Shown here piece after piece: positions 18,456 to 28,187 of a stretch of DNA of 53,611 nt; position 1 is the first letter of the stretch, and each line of letters begins with the position of its first letter. The stretch is taken from NCBI GenBank assembly GCA_945957575.1, contig CAMFLW010000009.1, forward strand, positions 1-53,611, in the 5' to 3' direction. The DNA comes from an uncultured Aeromonas sp. GTDB lineage: Bacteria > Pseudomonadota > Gammaproteobacteria > Enterobacterales > Aeromonadaceae. The notes below the pieces were generated by a model. That model made no database searches and had not been told where the DNA came from. It saw only the letters and a list, made by a program, of their open reading frames with translations. Position numbers and translations under genes: made by a program.

Positions 18456-20190
18456 GGATGGCGGCCCCCAGCGCCTTGAGATCATCGGCCACCTGCTCGC
18501 TCGGTACCCGGATCTCGATCAGGGTAACGCCATGTTGGAGGGCGGCGCGGTAATCGTGCTCGAACTCGGGCAGGGTGGTCGGCGCGCGATAGCTGAGGCC
18601 AAACATGGCGGCGGCATGTTCAAAACCGAGGCCGTGGGGCAGCCGGTAGTAGCTCTCCAGCAGCTCCCCTTCGGTGGGCACCGGCAACATACGGAAGATA
18701 CTGCCGCCATCGTTGTTGAGCAGGATCACCACCAGCGGTCGGCTCGCCTTGCCAAGCAGGGCCAGGCTGTTGAGATCGTGCAGGGCGCTGAGATCCCCAA
18801 GCAGCAGGGTTGTTGACTGGTCGCTCGACTGGGCAAAGCCGTAGGCGGTGGCGATCAGGCCATCGATGCCGGAGGCGCCGCGGTTGGTCATCACCCGGCT
18901 CGGCCCCTTGCCCGTTTCGCCGAGTATATCCATCAGTCGGGCCGGCATGCTGTTGCCGACAAAGAGCTGCCCCTCGATCAGGCTATTGATGCGATGGCAG
19001 ACTCCGAGCTCGGAGAAGTGCTCGCAGGCAGCGGCGATCTGCTGGCTGGCGTTGTGTTGCAGCTCGGCCAATGTGTGCCAAGGGACTTGTGTGGTGACCG
19101 GATGGGCCGCAGCAAAGGCGCTGGCAGTGCAGAGCAGCCGGTTGCGCAGCCGGTAGTCGGGATCCAGCCGCGCCGGTTGCGGATCCACCAGCCAGTAATC
19201 CTGCCATGAATGGTGTTTTATGAACTGGCCGAGCCGCTTGGAGACAAGCCGCGCGCCAAATTGCAGCAGCACCTCGGCGCGGCCCAGTTCGGCGACGAAT
19301 TCAGGGTCGTTGAGCGCCAGATCCATATGGATGAGGTTGCGGCTATCGAAGCGGATCTGGCTCTGCAGATCTGCCAGCAGCGGCCAGCCGAGTTGTTCCG
19401 CCAGTGTGGCGACCGCCTGTGCCTGTGCGGGATCCGTGATCCGTCCGGCCACAATTACCCCGCGCTTGTGCTGCCATTCGTGCCACTCGGGTTGCGACGG
19501 GCAGGTCGGCTCGCTCTGTTGCCACGGGCTCCATGGCTTGCGCGAGCCTAGCCAGTTGCCGAGGGGGGCCAGATAGTCGGAGAAATCCTGATAGTGCTCG
19601 CCCGGATAGAGGGGCTCGGGGTACATGCAGTTGAAGTGCACCACCCCGGGGGTGAGCGCCTGCTTGGCCAGCGCCTGATCCACCGAGCTCAGCACAAACG
19701 CCGCCGGAATGGTCGGGGTGGGGCTCGGCAGGTTCTGCTGATAGACGGGGTAGCGGCCGAAGATCCCCTGCTGGTCGATCGCCTGATTGGCGCCGTTGTC
19801 GATAAGCTCAGGAGGGCGATCGGCGGAGAGAATAATCAGCGGCACGCCGGTGAGCTGGGCTTCGGCTACCGCGGGCCAGAGGTTGGCCACTGCGGTGCCC
19901 GAGGTCATGATCACCGCCACCGGCCGGTTACTCCCCTTGGCCAGCCCCAGCGCCATAAAGCCGAGACCGCGCTCGTCAAAGTGCAGGTGGCGGCGAAAGC
20001 CCTGATGTGCCGCGGCCGCCATGGTCAGCGGCGCAGAGCGGGAGCCGGGGGCCAGCGCGATGTCGCGCACCCCGAGGCGAAAGAGCTCCTCCAGCAAGAG
20101 GGAGGACCAGACGTGGTTGAAGGTGGCGTGCTGGCTCGAAAACGGGGGGCAGGCAAACTCTTCGCTGGCAGGCTCTTTACGGGTGGGCAT
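18445..20190 (-). CDS. menD: SEPHCHC synthase
   Basis: A 581-residue thiamine-diphosphate enzyme joining 2-oxoglutarate to isochorismate with loss of CO2. It has the three-domain ThDP layout: N-terminal pyrimidine domain with the catalytic Glu region ([28 protein letters not shown]), a central domain, and the C-terminal pyrophosphate domain with [15 protein letters not shown] and the metal ligand stretch [14 protein letters not shown]. It follows menF by 32 bases and overlaps menH. Size matches E. coli MenD (556) with a slightly longer N-terminus. Confidence 0.95.
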   Translation of the reverse strand: MPTRKEPASEEFACPPFSSQHATFNHVWSSLLLEELFRLGVRDIALAPGSRSAPLTMAAAAHQGFRRHLHFDERGLGFMALGLAKGSNRPVAVIMTSGTAVANLWPAVAEAQLTGVPLIILSADRPPELIDNGANQAIDQQGIFGRYPVYQQNLPSPTPTIPAAFVLSSVDQALAKQALTPGVVHFNCMYPEPLYPGEHYQDFSDYLAPLGNWLGSRKPWSPWQQSEPTCPSQPEWHEWQHKRGVIVAGRITDPAQAQAVATLAEQLGWPLLADLQSQIRFDSRNLIHMDLALNDPEFVAELGRAEVLLQFGARLVSKRLGQFIKHHSWQDYWLVDPQPARLDPDYRLRNRLLCTASAFAAAHPVTTQVPWHTLAELQHNASQQIAAACEHFSELGVCHRINSLIEGQLFVGNSMPARLMDILGETGKGPSRVMTNRGASGIDGLIATAYGFAQSSDQSTTLLLGDLSALHDLNSLALLGKASRPLVVILLNNDGGSIFRMLPVPTEGELLESYYRLPHGLGFEHAAAMFGLSYRAPTTLPEFEHDYRAALQHGVTLIEIRVPSEQVADDLKALGAAIRGK

Positions 20191-20222
20191 AGCGGCTCTC
20201 GTAGCGTGAAAAGGGTGAATGA

Positions 20223-21542
20223 CTATCCCAGCAGGGAGAGCACATTGGCGATCTTGTTGTCGAGCTCAGCCCACTCGGCGACAGGCTCGGAACCGGCGAC
20301 AATGCCGGCACCGGCAAACAGGGTGACGCTGCCCGGCTGAATACGGGCGCTACGGATGGCGACCGAAAACTCCGAGGTTTCCCGGCTCAGCATGCCGCAG
20401 GCACCGGCGTACCAGCCGCGCTCGTAGGGTTCGAACTCGCGGATAAAGGCCAGCGCGGCCTCGCGCGGGGCGCCGCCCACCGCCGGAGTCGGGTGGAGGG
20501 CGTCGAGCAACTGCCAGTCGCAGACTCCGGGCTTGAGCTCGGCTTCGATATCGCACTTGAGGTGTTGCAGCAGCCGCAGTTTGAGAATGCGCGGCTCGGT
20601 CAGGGTGGCATCGTGGGTCAGTGGCGCCAGTCGGCTGAGGATATCGGCGTGAACCAGCCGGTTCTCCAGCCGGTTCTTGCTGTCGGCCAGCAGCTCGGCG
20701 GCCAGTTGGGCATCCACCTCTTCATCGCCTGAGCGGCGGATGGTGCCCGCCAGCGCCTCGGTAAAGAGGTGGCGATCTTCCCGGCGGTAGAGCCGCTCGG
20801 GGGAGCAGGCGATAAAGGCCTGCTCGGGGGAGAATTGAAAACCGAAGTGGAAGCAGTCCTGGGCGTGGCGGGCCCACTGATCCAGCATGGCCCAGGGATT
20901 GATATCCACATCATGGTTCGGACTGGTCAGCACGCTCTCCCGCGATAGCACCACCTTGGGGGTGTGCGCCTGAAAGTCGGGGGCGGTGACGCGCTCTACC
21001 AGTGTCTGCCAGCGCTCGGGGCCGGGGCAGTCGTGACGATGCCAGCGCTGTTTTTGCAGGGCTGGCAGCGGGGCTTCCGGGCGCAGGGCATCGAGGGCTG
21101 CTTCGGCCGCCTGCAGTTCGGCCTCGAGATTGTGGTCATCCAGCCAGAGGTTGAGGCAGAGACTGACGCATTCGCCACGGCGTACCAGCTCAATGCGGGG
21201 CAGCACGAAACGGCAGGGGCCAAACCCTTGCCAGCCGGATTGAGCCGGATCAAACGCCAATCCGCCGTAGTAGCGGGGGCTGTCATCGTGATGCTGGCTG
21301 GCGTTGGCGCAGACCTGCTTGATGGCGTGCGGCTCGGTCAGTTCATGGATGGCGCCCAGCGCGACATACTCGGGACGATCCTCTCCACGGGCCTGCCAGT
21401 AGATGCGGGGATAGAGGGTTTGCGCCGCGAGCCAGCCCAGAAATGAGCGGGTTTCGATCGCTACTCGCAACCGCACGAAGCCGCTGACGTTGCTGTGACG
21501 CAGGGCGTCCAGTTGTTGCTTGATATGGGTCTGAGCCAACAT
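20223..21542 (-). CDS. menF: Isochorismate synthase
   Basis: A 439-residue chorismate-utilising enzyme that makes isochorismate, the first step towards menaquinone. The C-terminal chorismate-binding domain shows [64 protein letters not shown] and [16 protein letters not shown]. The N-terminal half is more variable, as usual in MenF and EntC. It is the first gene of the men operon, with a good promoter upstream. The genomic link to menD assigns it to menaquinone rather than a siderophore. Confidence 0.94.
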   Translation of the reverse strand: MLAQTHIKQQLDALRHSNVSGFVRLRVAIETRSFLGWLAAQTLYPRIYWQARGEDRPEYVALGAIHELTEPHAIKQVCANASQHHDDSPRYYGGLAFDPAQSGWQGFGPCRFVLPRIELVRRGECVSLCLNLWLDDHNLEAELQAAEAALDALRPEAPLPALQKQRWHRHDCPGPERWQTLVERVTAPDFQAHTPKVVLSRESVLTSPNHDVDINPWAMLDQWARHAQDCFHFGFQFSPEQAFIACSPERLYRREDRHLFTEALAGTIRRSGDEEVDAQLAAELLADSKNRLENRLVHADILSRLAPLTHDATLTEPRILKLRLLQHLKCDIEAELKPGVCDWQLLDALHPTPAVGGAPREAALAFIREFEPYERGWYAGACGMLSRETSEFSVAIRSARIQPGSVTLFAGAGIVAGSEPVAEWAELDNKIANVLSLLG

Positions 21543-21624
21543 GGATTCTTGTCTGAGCCGGGTAGTAACGAGCGATCCGGTAGCAGGATGCCGTAGGTTT
21601 ATGCCAAAGGCGATGATTTCCTAT

Positions 21625-21653
21625 ATATTATCTGCCCATTCGTCCATGTAAAT
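21625..21653 (-). promoter_or_regulatory. Sigma-70-like promoter of the menF operon
   Basis: On the minus strand: TTTACA, a 17-base spacer, TAATAT. The start of transcription would be near 21618, leaving a leader of about 75 bases to menF. It faces away from menA. Confidence 0.5.
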
Positions 21654-21749
21654 CGCCCCAGGGAACTTCACGCCCCGGGGCCAAGTATACCCAAATCCGG
21701 TTTGATAACCCCTAACACGATCAAAATCTGATTGTTTGGCCATCACAAT

Positions 21750-22655
21750 ATGACAAATACCTTCTCTGTTTGGTTGCTGGCGGCGCGTTTGCGAACATTG
21801 CCGCTGGCCTGCTCTTCCATCCTGCTGGGCTCGGGGCTGGCTGCCAGTCGTGGCGCCTTCGATGGCACCATCATGGCGCTCTCTCTGCTGACCGCCATCC
21901 TGCTGCAGATCCTCTCCAATCTGGCCAACGATTACGGCGATGCGGTCTCCGGCGCCGACAACGGCGAGCGGATCGGCCCACAACGGGCGGTCGTTTCCGG
22001 CCTGATTACCCGCAAGCAGATGTGCGTGGCGATGGCATTGACCGCGCTGGCGGCGGTGGCCAGCGGCCTGCTGCTGCTCGGCTGCGCCTTTGGTGGCCAG
22101 TGGTTGCAGATCCTCACCTTCGTGGTGCTGGGTGGTGCGGCCATTGTCGCGGCGGTGACCTACACCGTGGGCAAGACTCCTTACGGCTACCGCGGTTTTG
22201 GCGACATCTCGGTGTTCCTCTTCTTTGGCTTGCTCGGGGTGCTCGGCTCCTACTACCTCTTTACCAAGACGCTGGAGTGGGATCTGCTGCTCCCTGCGAC
22301 AGCCTGTGGCCTGTTGGCGACCGCCGTGCTCAATATCAACAATGTGCGCGATATCGAGACCGATGCCGCCAGCGGCAAGATCACTCTGGCGGTACGCCTT
22401 GGCCGCAATCGTGCCATCGCCTATCACTGGGTTCTGCTGGGGGCGGCGCTGCTGGCGACTATCGCCTTTATCCTGACCCAGCCTGCCAGCTTCTGGCCGT
22501 GGATCTTCCTGCCTGCCATGAAGCCGCTCAGCGATGCGGCACGCACCTTGCGTGAAAGCTACGATGGCGAGGTGCTGACCGGCGCCCTCAAGAAGACCGC
22601 CATCAGCGCCTTTCTGTTTAGCCTGCTGCTCTCCATCGGATTGGCGCTATCCTGA
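21750..22655 (+). CDS. menA: 1,4-Dihydroxy-2-naphthoate polyprenyltransferase
   Basis: A 301-residue integral membrane UbiA-family enzyme that prenylates dihydroxynaphthoate to demethylmenaquinone. The Asp-rich prenyl-diphosphate motif NLANDYGDAVSGAD lies at about residues 60-73, the second motif NINNVRDIETD at about 195-205, and eight or nine hydrophobic helices span the rest. VTYTVGKTPYGYRGFGDISVFLFFG closely matches E. coli MenA. The ATG at 21750 begins MTNTFSVWLLAARLRTLPLA. It is divergent from menF, so the cluster spans SEPHCHC chemistry through prenylation; the final methylase (ubiE) is not here. Confidence 0.95.
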   Translation: MTNTFSVWLLAARLRTLPLACSSILLGSGLAASRGAFDGTIMALSLLTAILLQILSNLANDYGDAVSGADNGERIGPQRAVVSGLITRKQMCVAMALTALAAVASGLLLLGCAFGGQWLQILTFVVLGGAAIVAAVTYTVGKTPYGYRGFGDISVFLFFGLLGVLGSYYLFTKTLEWDLLLPATACGLLATAVLNINNVRDIETDAASGKITLAVRLGRNRAIAYHWVLLGAALLATIAFILTQPASFWPWIFLPAMKPLSDAARTLRESYDGEVLTGALKKTAISAFLFSLLLSIGLALS

Positions 22656-22688
22656 CTAATGATCGCAGCTCGCAAAGGCGAACCATGA

Positions 22689-22722
22689 AAAGGGCTCCCG
22701 AGATGGGAGCCCTTTGTGTTTT
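22689..22722. terminator. Bidirectional terminator between menA and the PepSY gene
   Basis: Perfect 11-bp stem AAAGGGCTCCC/GGGAGCCCTTT with a 5-base loop, followed by TGTGTTTT, between convergent genes. Confidence 0.85.
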
Positions 22723-22739
22723 CAGCGGTGTCGGCGGGT

Positions 22740-24134
22740 TTAGCTGGCGCGCGCCACGTTGAGCGCGCGGCGGGCGAAGAGCAGGGTATCCAGCAGCCAG
22801 ATGGCGACCAGCGAGGCGCCCACCAGCGGGAAGGCAATGCCCAGCAGGATCAGCAGGGCGATGGCGCCACGCATCGGCGGAAGTTTGGCGGGCAGCGGCG
22901 GGGCGGCGAGACGGCCTTGCGGACGGCGGCACCACCAGATCCACAGGCCGCTCACGGCGCTGGCCAGCACCATCAGGCAGATGAGCAGCATGGCGAGCTG
23001 ATGGGGCCAGCCGTAGAGCTTGCCCATGTGCAGCATGACACCTCTCTCCACCGTCTTGGCGACCGGGCCGTAATCCTGCCAGCGCACATCGGCCAGCACC
23101 TTGCCGCTGTATTGATCGATATGCAGGGTGGCATCGTTGCGCGGATCATCGGCAAAGATCGCGATGGTATAGACACCGGTGGCACCGACCGGCGGAGTGA
23201 TGCTGTACCCCGGAGTCACTTTTCGGGCTGTGGCGATATCCACCACCTGTTGCAGCGGGATCCGCTGGCTGGCCAGCACCATTCCCTCGTGTTCGCCGTG
23301 GTTCATGGCGCCGTGATCGTGCCCCTCATCAACCGGCTGCGAGCTGGGCATGGGAGTGTTCTCCACCGCCCAGGGGACGGTCTGCTCGTGGGCCTGATTC
23401 AGGCTGCGGGCAAGCGGTGCCGATTTGGGCACCTCGTTCCACATGGCAGCCGGGAAGCGGTTCCAGACTGCGGCAAACTGGTCACCCCAGAAGCCGGTCC
23501 AGGTCATGCCACTCAAGAGCAATAGCAGCAGGAAACCTGAGCCCCAGAAGCCGACCACGGCGTGCAGATCGCGCCACCAGAGGCGGCCACGCTGGCTCAC
23601 TCTGGGCCAGAGAATACCGCCCACACCAGGCCCCTTGCGCGGCCACCAGAGATAGAGTCCGCTCAGCAGCAACACTATGCCCCAGCCGGCTGCCAGCTCG
23701 ATCAGCCGATCTCCCGTTTTGCCGAGCAGCAGATCGGCGTGCAGGGATCGGGCAACCGCTTGCAAATTCCACTTGTTGTCCAGGGTGCCGAGCAGGGCGC
23801 CACTGGCGGGATCGAGGAACAGGGTCAGCTCGCGCTCCCCCTGATTGACGATGAACTGGGCGCTCTGATCTGCAGCCGCAGGCGGCAGATATTTGCGCAG
23901 GCTGGCGTCCGGCATGGCGACCATCGCCTTGGCCAGCAACTGATCGGCACTCAGGGCCCGGCTGGCGGGGGCGACTTTCATCAGCTCGGGGTACATCAGG
24001 TCATCGAGCTGGGGTTTGAACAGGTAGACGATCCCGGTCAGTGACAGCAGGATCAGAAAGGGGGCGACAAAGAGGCCGGCGTAGAAGTGCCAACGCCAGA
24101 TCCGTTGGTAATGACTCGAGTCCCTGTTTTTCAT
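22740..24134 (-). CDS. PepSY-associated transmembrane protein, putative iron/siderophore reductase
   Basis: A 464-residue inner-membrane protein with four main helices (about residues 18-40, 148-165, 190-215 and 370-395) plus a C-terminal hydrophobic pair, and a large periplasmic domain. It belongs to the PepSY_TM family, whose members are often iron-regulated and linked to ferric-siderophore reduction. Conserved pieces include WRWHFYAGLFVAPFL, LHADLLLG, GLYLWWPR, DLHAVVGFW and VMLHMGKLYGWPHQL, with intramembrane His residues that could bind haem. An unusual periplasmic His/Met stretch EGHDHGAMNHGEHEGM (about residues 274-290) looks metal-binding. No siderophore or receptor gene is adjacent. 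The function is inferred. Confidence 0.8.
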   Translation of the reverse strand: MKNRDSSHYQRIWRWHFYAGLFVAPFLILLSLTGIVYLFKPQLDDLMYPELMKVAPASRALSADQLLAKAMVAMPDASLRKYLPPAAADQSAQFIVNQGERELTLFLDPASGALLGTLDNKWNLQAVARSLHADLLLGKTGDRLIELAAGWGIVLLLSGLYLWWPRKGPGVGGILWPRVSQRGRLWWRDLHAVVGFWGSGFLLLLLLSGMTWTGFWGDQFAAVWNRFPAAMWNEVPKSAPLARSLNQAHEQTVPWAVENTPMPSSQPVDEGHDHGAMNHGEHEGMVLASQRIPLQQVVDIATARKVTPGYSITPPVGATGVYTIAIFADDPRNDATLHIDQYSGKVLADVRWQDYGPVAKTVERGVMLHMGKLYGWPHQLAMLLICLMVLASAVSGLWIWWCRRPQGRLAAPPLPAKLPPMRGAIALLILLGIAFPLVGASLVAIWLLDTLLFARRALNVARAS

Positions 24135-24447
24135 TGCGCATCCTTGTTGGGGGGCAAACCTTTCGGTTGGTGGAATGTTTGTGGCGGCGCGGATAATAGC
24201 AATAACGTTTTGTTAACTGCAATCACACATGCCATGGCGAATTTGATGGCAATCCGGATCGTTTTGGTTGACGCATAAGGCTTCGATCCACTTTAAGCCG
24301 CAAAGTCCGTGATCCGGCTGGCATTTTTGGTGGAAAGAGTGAGAGAGAGGCCGCGGTTACGGGGTGTGGCCATTGTTGCACTCTGCTGATTGCTATAGAG
24401 ATGTAACGTTTTTTACAGGGAAGTGTTTAAACATTGCGGAGCATATT
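24135..24447. other. Divergent intergenic region between the PepSY gene and btsT
   Basis: 313 bases with no gene. GATAATAGCAATAACGTTT at 24192-24210 is a weak Fur-like match (about 10 of 19 positions) on the PepSY side. I see no convincing CRP or BtsR site on the btsT side. Confidence 0.4.
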
Positions 24448-26553
24448 ATGGACAAGCTCGGGAAACACCTCGGCTGGGGACTGTTGGCGCTGATTGGTGC
24501 CTTCGCCCTCGGCTACATCGCTCTTAACCGGGGTGAACAGATCAATGCACTATGGATAGTGGTGGCGGCGGTGTGCGTCTACCTCATTGCTTATCGTTAC
24601 TATGGCCTCTTCATCGCGCACAAGGTGTTGGGGGTCGATGGCTCTCGCATGACCCCTGCGGTACGCCACAATGACGGGCTGGATTATGTGCCGACCGACA
24701 AGAAGGTGCTGTTCGGCCACCATTTTGCCGCTATCGCCGGTGCCGGCCCTCTGGTGGGCCCGGTGCTGGCAGCCCAGATGGGCTACCTGCCCGGCATGCT
24801 CTGGCTGTTGGCCGGAGTAGTGCTGGCCGGGGCGGTACAGGACTTCATGGTGCTGTTTGTATCGACCCGTCGTGATGGGCGCTCTCTCGGTGAGCTGATC
24901 AAGGCAGAGATGGGGCCGACCGCCGGGGTTATTGCCTTGGTCGCCACTTTCATGATCATGGTTATCATTCTGGCGGTGCTGGCGATGATAGTGGTCAAGG
25001 CACTTGCTCACAGTCCCTGGGGAACCTATACGGTCGCCTTTACCATCCCCCTTGCCCTGTTCATGGGGATCTATACCCGTTACTTGCGGCCTGGGCGGAT
25101 CGGTGAAGTATCGGTAATTGGTTTGGTGATGCTGGTGTTTGCCATTGTTTCTGGCGGTTGGGTTGCTGCAAGCGAAACGTGGGCGCCCTACTTTGATTTT
25201 GATGGTGTACAGCTCACCTGGATGCTGGTTGGCTATGGCTTCGTGGCCTCCGTGTTGCCAGTCTGGTTGTTGTTGGCGCCCCGAGATTACCTTTCCACCT
25301 TCCTCAAGATCGGTACCATAGTCGGGCTTGCCATCGGTATTTTGGTGACCCAACCAACCCTGCAGATGCCATCACTGACTCGTTTTATCGATGGCTCCGG
25401 GCCCGTGTGGGCGGGTGATCTCTTCCCCTTTCTTTTCATCACCATCGCTTGTGGCGCCGTGTCGGGTTTCCACGCGCTTATCGCTTCCGGTACGACTCCC
25501 AAGATGCTGGCCAATGAGGATCAGGCCTGTTTCATCGGTTATGGCGGCATGCTGATGGAATCCTTCGTTGCCATCATGGCGCTGGTGGCTGCTTGTGTGA
25601 TCGATCCGGGAGTCTACTTTGCCATGAACAGTCCGATGGCTGTGCTGGCACCGGCGGGGACAGCCGATGTGGTGGCCTCTGCCGCAACCGTGGTGAGTAG
25701 CTGGGGCTTCCAGATCACGCCGGAAACCCTGACCCGTATTGCCGGTGAGGTAGGTGAGCAGAGCATCATTGCCCGTGCTGGCGGGGCGCCAACCCTGGCG
25801 GTGGGCATGGCCTACATTCTGCACGGTGCCCTCGGTGGCCTGATGAACGTGGCCTTCTGGTATCATTTCGCCATTCTGTTCGAGGCGCTGTTTATTCTCA
25901 CGGCAGTAGACGCCGGCACCCGTGCTGCCCGTTTCATGTTGCAGGATCTGCTGGGGGTTATCTCCCCTTCCCTCAAGCGTACCGATTCATTGCCAGCCAA
26001 CTTGCTGGCTACTGCTCTGTGCGTGTTGGCCTGGGGTTACTTCCTGCACCAGGGGGTTGTCGATCCGCTCGGCGGCATCAATACCCTGTGGCCGCTGTTT
26101 GGTATCGCCAACCAGATGTTGGCTGGCATGGCGTTGATGTTATGTGCCGTAGTGTTGTTCAAGATGAAGCGCCACGCCTATGCCTGGGTGGCGCTGCTGC
26201 CGACCAGTTGGCTGCTTGTCTGCACCATGACTGCGGGCTGGCAGAAGGTGTTCAGCGATAACCCGAAATTGGGTTTCCTAGCCATAGCCAACAAGTTTCA
26301 GGCGATGCTCGAGAGCGGCACCATTCCTCCCCAGTACACCGAGTCGCAGTTGGCCCAACAGGTGTTCAACAACCGTCTGGATGCAGGTCTAACTCTCTTC
26401 TTCATGGTGGTGGTTGTAGTGCTTGCCAGCTTCTCCATCAAGACGGCGCTCAAGGCGCTGCGCAACAAGCAGCCCTCCGCCAACGAGATCCCCTATCAGC
26501 CGATGGCTGGCAGTATGGATGGTGAGTTGCATGAGGTACGTCGTGCCCACTGA
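24448..26553 (+). CDS. btsT: Pyruvate/proton symporter of the CstA/BtsT family
   Basis: A 701-residue polytopic inner-membrane carrier (about 16-18 helices) of the CstA family, which imports pyruvate (BtsT) or pyruvate and peptides (CstA). Strong family segments are GHHFAAIAGAGPLVGPVLAAQMGYLPG, VSGFHALIASGTTPKML, GYGGMLMES and LWPLFGIANQMLAGMAL. The ATG at 24448 follows GCGGAGC and gives MDKLGKHLGW, the normal family start. It leads an operon with yjiX and yjiA, as at E. coli btsT, which is why I prefer btsT to cstA. A perfect hairpin separates it from yjiX. Confidence 0.88.
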   Translation: MDKLGKHLGWGLLALIGAFALGYIALNRGEQINALWIVVAAVCVYLIAYRYYGLFIAHKVLGVDGSRMTPAVRHNDGLDYVPTDKKVLFGHHFAAIAGAGPLVGPVLAAQMGYLPGMLWLLAGVVLAGAVQDFMVLFVSTRRDGRSLGELIKAEMGPTAGVIALVATFMIMVIILAVLAMIVVKALAHSPWGTYTVAFTIPLALFMGIYTRYLRPGRIGEVSVIGLVMLVFAIVSGGWVAASETWAPYFDFDGVQLTWMLVGYGFVASVLPVWLLLAPRDYLSTFLKIGTIVGLAIGILVTQPTLQMPSLTRFIDGSGPVWAGDLFPFLFITIACGAVSGFHALIASGTTPKMLANEDQACFIGYGGMLMESFVAIMALVAACVIDPGVYFAMNSPMAVLAPAGTADVVASAATVVSSWGFQITPETLTRIAGEVGEQSIIARAGGAPTLAVGMAYILHGALGGLMNVAFWYHFAILFEALFILTAVDAGTRAARFMLQDLLGVISPSLKRTDSLPANLLATALCVLAWGYFLHQGVVDPLGGINTLWPLFGIANQMLAGMALMLCAVVLFKMKRHAYAWVALLPTSWLLVCTMTAGWQKVFSDNPKLGFLAIANKFQAMLESGTIPPQYTESQLAQQVFNNRLDAGLTLFFMVVVVVLASFSIKTALKALRNKQPSANEIPYQPMAGSMDGELHEVRRAH

Positions 26554-26561
26554 CGAGAGAT

Positions 26562-26581
26562 GGCCCCGGCATGCCGGGGCC
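26562..26581 (+). repeat. 20-bp perfect palindrome between btsT and yjiX
   Basis: GGCCCCGGCATGCCGGGGCC followed by TTTACGG, between the btsT stop and the yjiX start. It is strong enough to cause partial termination or to protect the btsT mRNA 3' end. Confidence 0.75.
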
Positions 26582-26595
26582 TTTACGGAGGCTTC

Positions 26596-26793
26596 ATGTT
26601 CGATACTCTGGCCAAGGCTGGTAAATATCTGGGGCAGGCCGCCAAGCTGATGGTCGGCGTGCCTGATTACGATAACTATGTGCAACACATGCGGTTAACC
26701 CATCCGGATCAGACTCCCATGAGCTATGAAGAATTTTTCCGCGAACGTCAGGATGCCCGCTATGGCGGCAAGAATGGCGGTCGCTGCTGCTAG
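26596..26793 (+). CDS. yjiX: YbdD/YjiX family small protein (DUF466)
   Basis: A 65-residue protein: [32 protein letters not shown], the [16 protein letters not shown] core and a Cys-rich GGRCC end. DUF466 proteins always sit beside CstA/BtsT carriers; the role is unknown, perhaps an accessory to the transporter. The start is the ATG at 26596 after ACGGAGG. Confidence 0.9.
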   Translation: MFDTLAKAGKYLGQAAKLMVGVPDYDNYVQHMRLTHPDQTPMSYEEFFRERQDARYGGKNGGRCC

Positions 26794-26805
26794 AAAGGGA
26801 TCATC

Positions 26806-27843
26806 ATGACTCAGGTAATAGCGGTCACCCTGCTGACCGGTTTCCTCGGTGCCGGCAAGACGACGTTGCTCAACCACTTCCTGCGTCACCATCAGGGGGG
26901 GCCAATAGCGATCCTCGAAAACGAGTTTGGCGCCGTCAACATAGATGGAGAACTGCTCGAGCGAGATGACGGGGTAAGTGTGGTCGAGCTCAGCAATGGT
27001 TGTGTTTGCTGCAGCGTGCGGGGTGAATTTGCCGCAGCGCTGGAGGCGCTGCTGGATCGCCGAGCCAGGGGGGAGGTTGCGTTTGAGCGACTGATCGTCG
27101 AGACCACCGGACTTGCCGATCCGGGCCCCATCATTCAGACCTTCTTCATCGAGGCACGTCTGCGTGATGCCCTCCGCCTCGATGCCATCATCACCCTGGC
27201 CGACTGCCAGCATATCGCTCGCCAACTCGACGAGCATCCGGTAGCGGCCGCCCAGATCGGCTTTGCCGATCGCATCCTGCTCAGCAAATGCGATGGTGTC
27301 GATGCCGCCACCCGAGAGGCCGCCATAGCTCGCATCCACCATATCAACCACAAGGCGGAGATCATCGACGTGCAGCAAGGAGCTTGTCCCCCTTCGCTCT
27401 GGCTCGACCTTGATGCCTTTACTCTGAGCGACGAACTGCTACTCAACCGGGGCGTGCGTATTGTCCGTGCCGGGGAGAGTGTATTTGCACCGCTCTCGAA
27501 TCAGCTTCGCTCCTGGCACGACTCCATAGCGGCTCATTTGCTGGAGGGAGGAGAGCTCGATCTCAAGCGCATTGGTGCCTTTATGGAACAATGTATCGAG
27601 CAATATGGTAACGACATGTTGCGCTACAAGGGGGTATTGGCCATCGCTGGTGAGCCACGCCGCCTGATCGTGCAGGGAATTCACAAGGTGGCGGGATTTG
27701 ACTACGGCTCTCCCTGGGGGGAGATCGAACCGGCTTCCCGGCTGGTGATTATCGGTCGCCATCTCCCCATTGAGGCTCTGTATCAGGAGTTTGCAGCAGC
27801 GCAGGATATGGTGGCAGAACCGAATACCGGAGCGAGGAGTTAG
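26806..27843 (+). CDS. yjiA: CobW/COG0523 family GTP-binding protein YjiA
   Basis: A 345-residue G3E P-loop GTPase. Walker A is GFLGAGKTTLLNH (residues 12-24), the metal-binding CxCC is in ELSNGCVCCSVRGEF (about residues 66-69), IVETTGLADP forms the switch region and LLSKCD replaces NKxD. The C-terminal CobW_C domain follows, ending near residue 330. YjiA-type proteins bind Zn, Co or Ni, and the family acts in metal delivery. It is the third gene of the btsT-yjiX-yjiA operon, 12 bases after yjiX. Confidence 0.9.
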   Translation: MTQVIAVTLLTGFLGAGKTTLLNHFLRHHQGGPIAILENEFGAVNIDGELLERDDGVSVVELSNGCVCCSVRGEFAAALEALLDRRARGEVAFERLIVETTGLADPGPIIQTFFIEARLRDALRLDAIITLADCQHIARQLDEHPVAAAQIGFADRILLSKCDGVDAATREAAIARIHHINHKAEIIDVQQGACPPSLWLDLDAFTLSDELLLNRGVRIVRAGESVFAPLSNQLRSWHDSIAAHLLEGGELDLKRIGAFMEQCIEQYGNDMLRYKGVLAIAGEPRRLIVQGIHKVAGFDYGSPWGEIEPASRLVIIGRHLPIEALYQEFAAAQDMVAEPNTGARS

Positions 27844-27844
27844 T

Positions 27845-28119
27845 GGCGAAAATCTGCGTAGCTACTATCTCGACTGGCAGGTGTTCTGGCAGGTCGATCG
27901 GGCAGAGGTCGAAGCCCTGAACAACCGTTTCTGGCGCGCTTATGATGGGAGGGGCACAAAGCCGAGGCGCTGGCCCTGTTCGAGCTGAATGAAGGTGCAA
28001 GTCAGGAGGCGATCCGCCGCCGCTGGCGGGAGCTGGCATTGCAGCACCATCCTGATCGGGGTGGCAATGCCGAGACCTTTATCCGCATCCGCTGGGCTTG
28101 GGAGTGCCTGCGGGGATGA
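27845..28119 (+). pseudogene. Remnant of a DnaJ-related protein (truncated and frameshifted)
   Basis: Directly after the yjiA stop, one frame reads GENLRSYYLDWQVFWQV and then EVEALNNRFWRAYDG. From about 27955 the next frame reads GHKAEALALFELNEGA, IRRRWRELALQHHPDRGG and FIRIRWAWECLRG before a stop at 28117-28119. Together they are the C-terminal half of the gammaproteobacterial DNA-J related family, with the HPD motif of the J-domain intact. The N-terminal half is missing, no start codon or ribosome site is present, and the frame changes at the G-rich run 27947-27954. It is a decayed gene, apparently cut at the yjiA junction. Confidence 0.8.
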
Positions 28120-28187
28120 TCCGGTTGCCGTCCGCACGAAGAGGGGCATAGACTGGAGCTGGATATTATTCCCAACAGGAGCGCATC

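Noticed and set aside
24208-24230. TGTTA...TCACA as a CRP site upstream of btsT
   Set aside because: Half-sites are spaced by 7 rather than 6 bases and the left half is imperfect; also far from the gene start.
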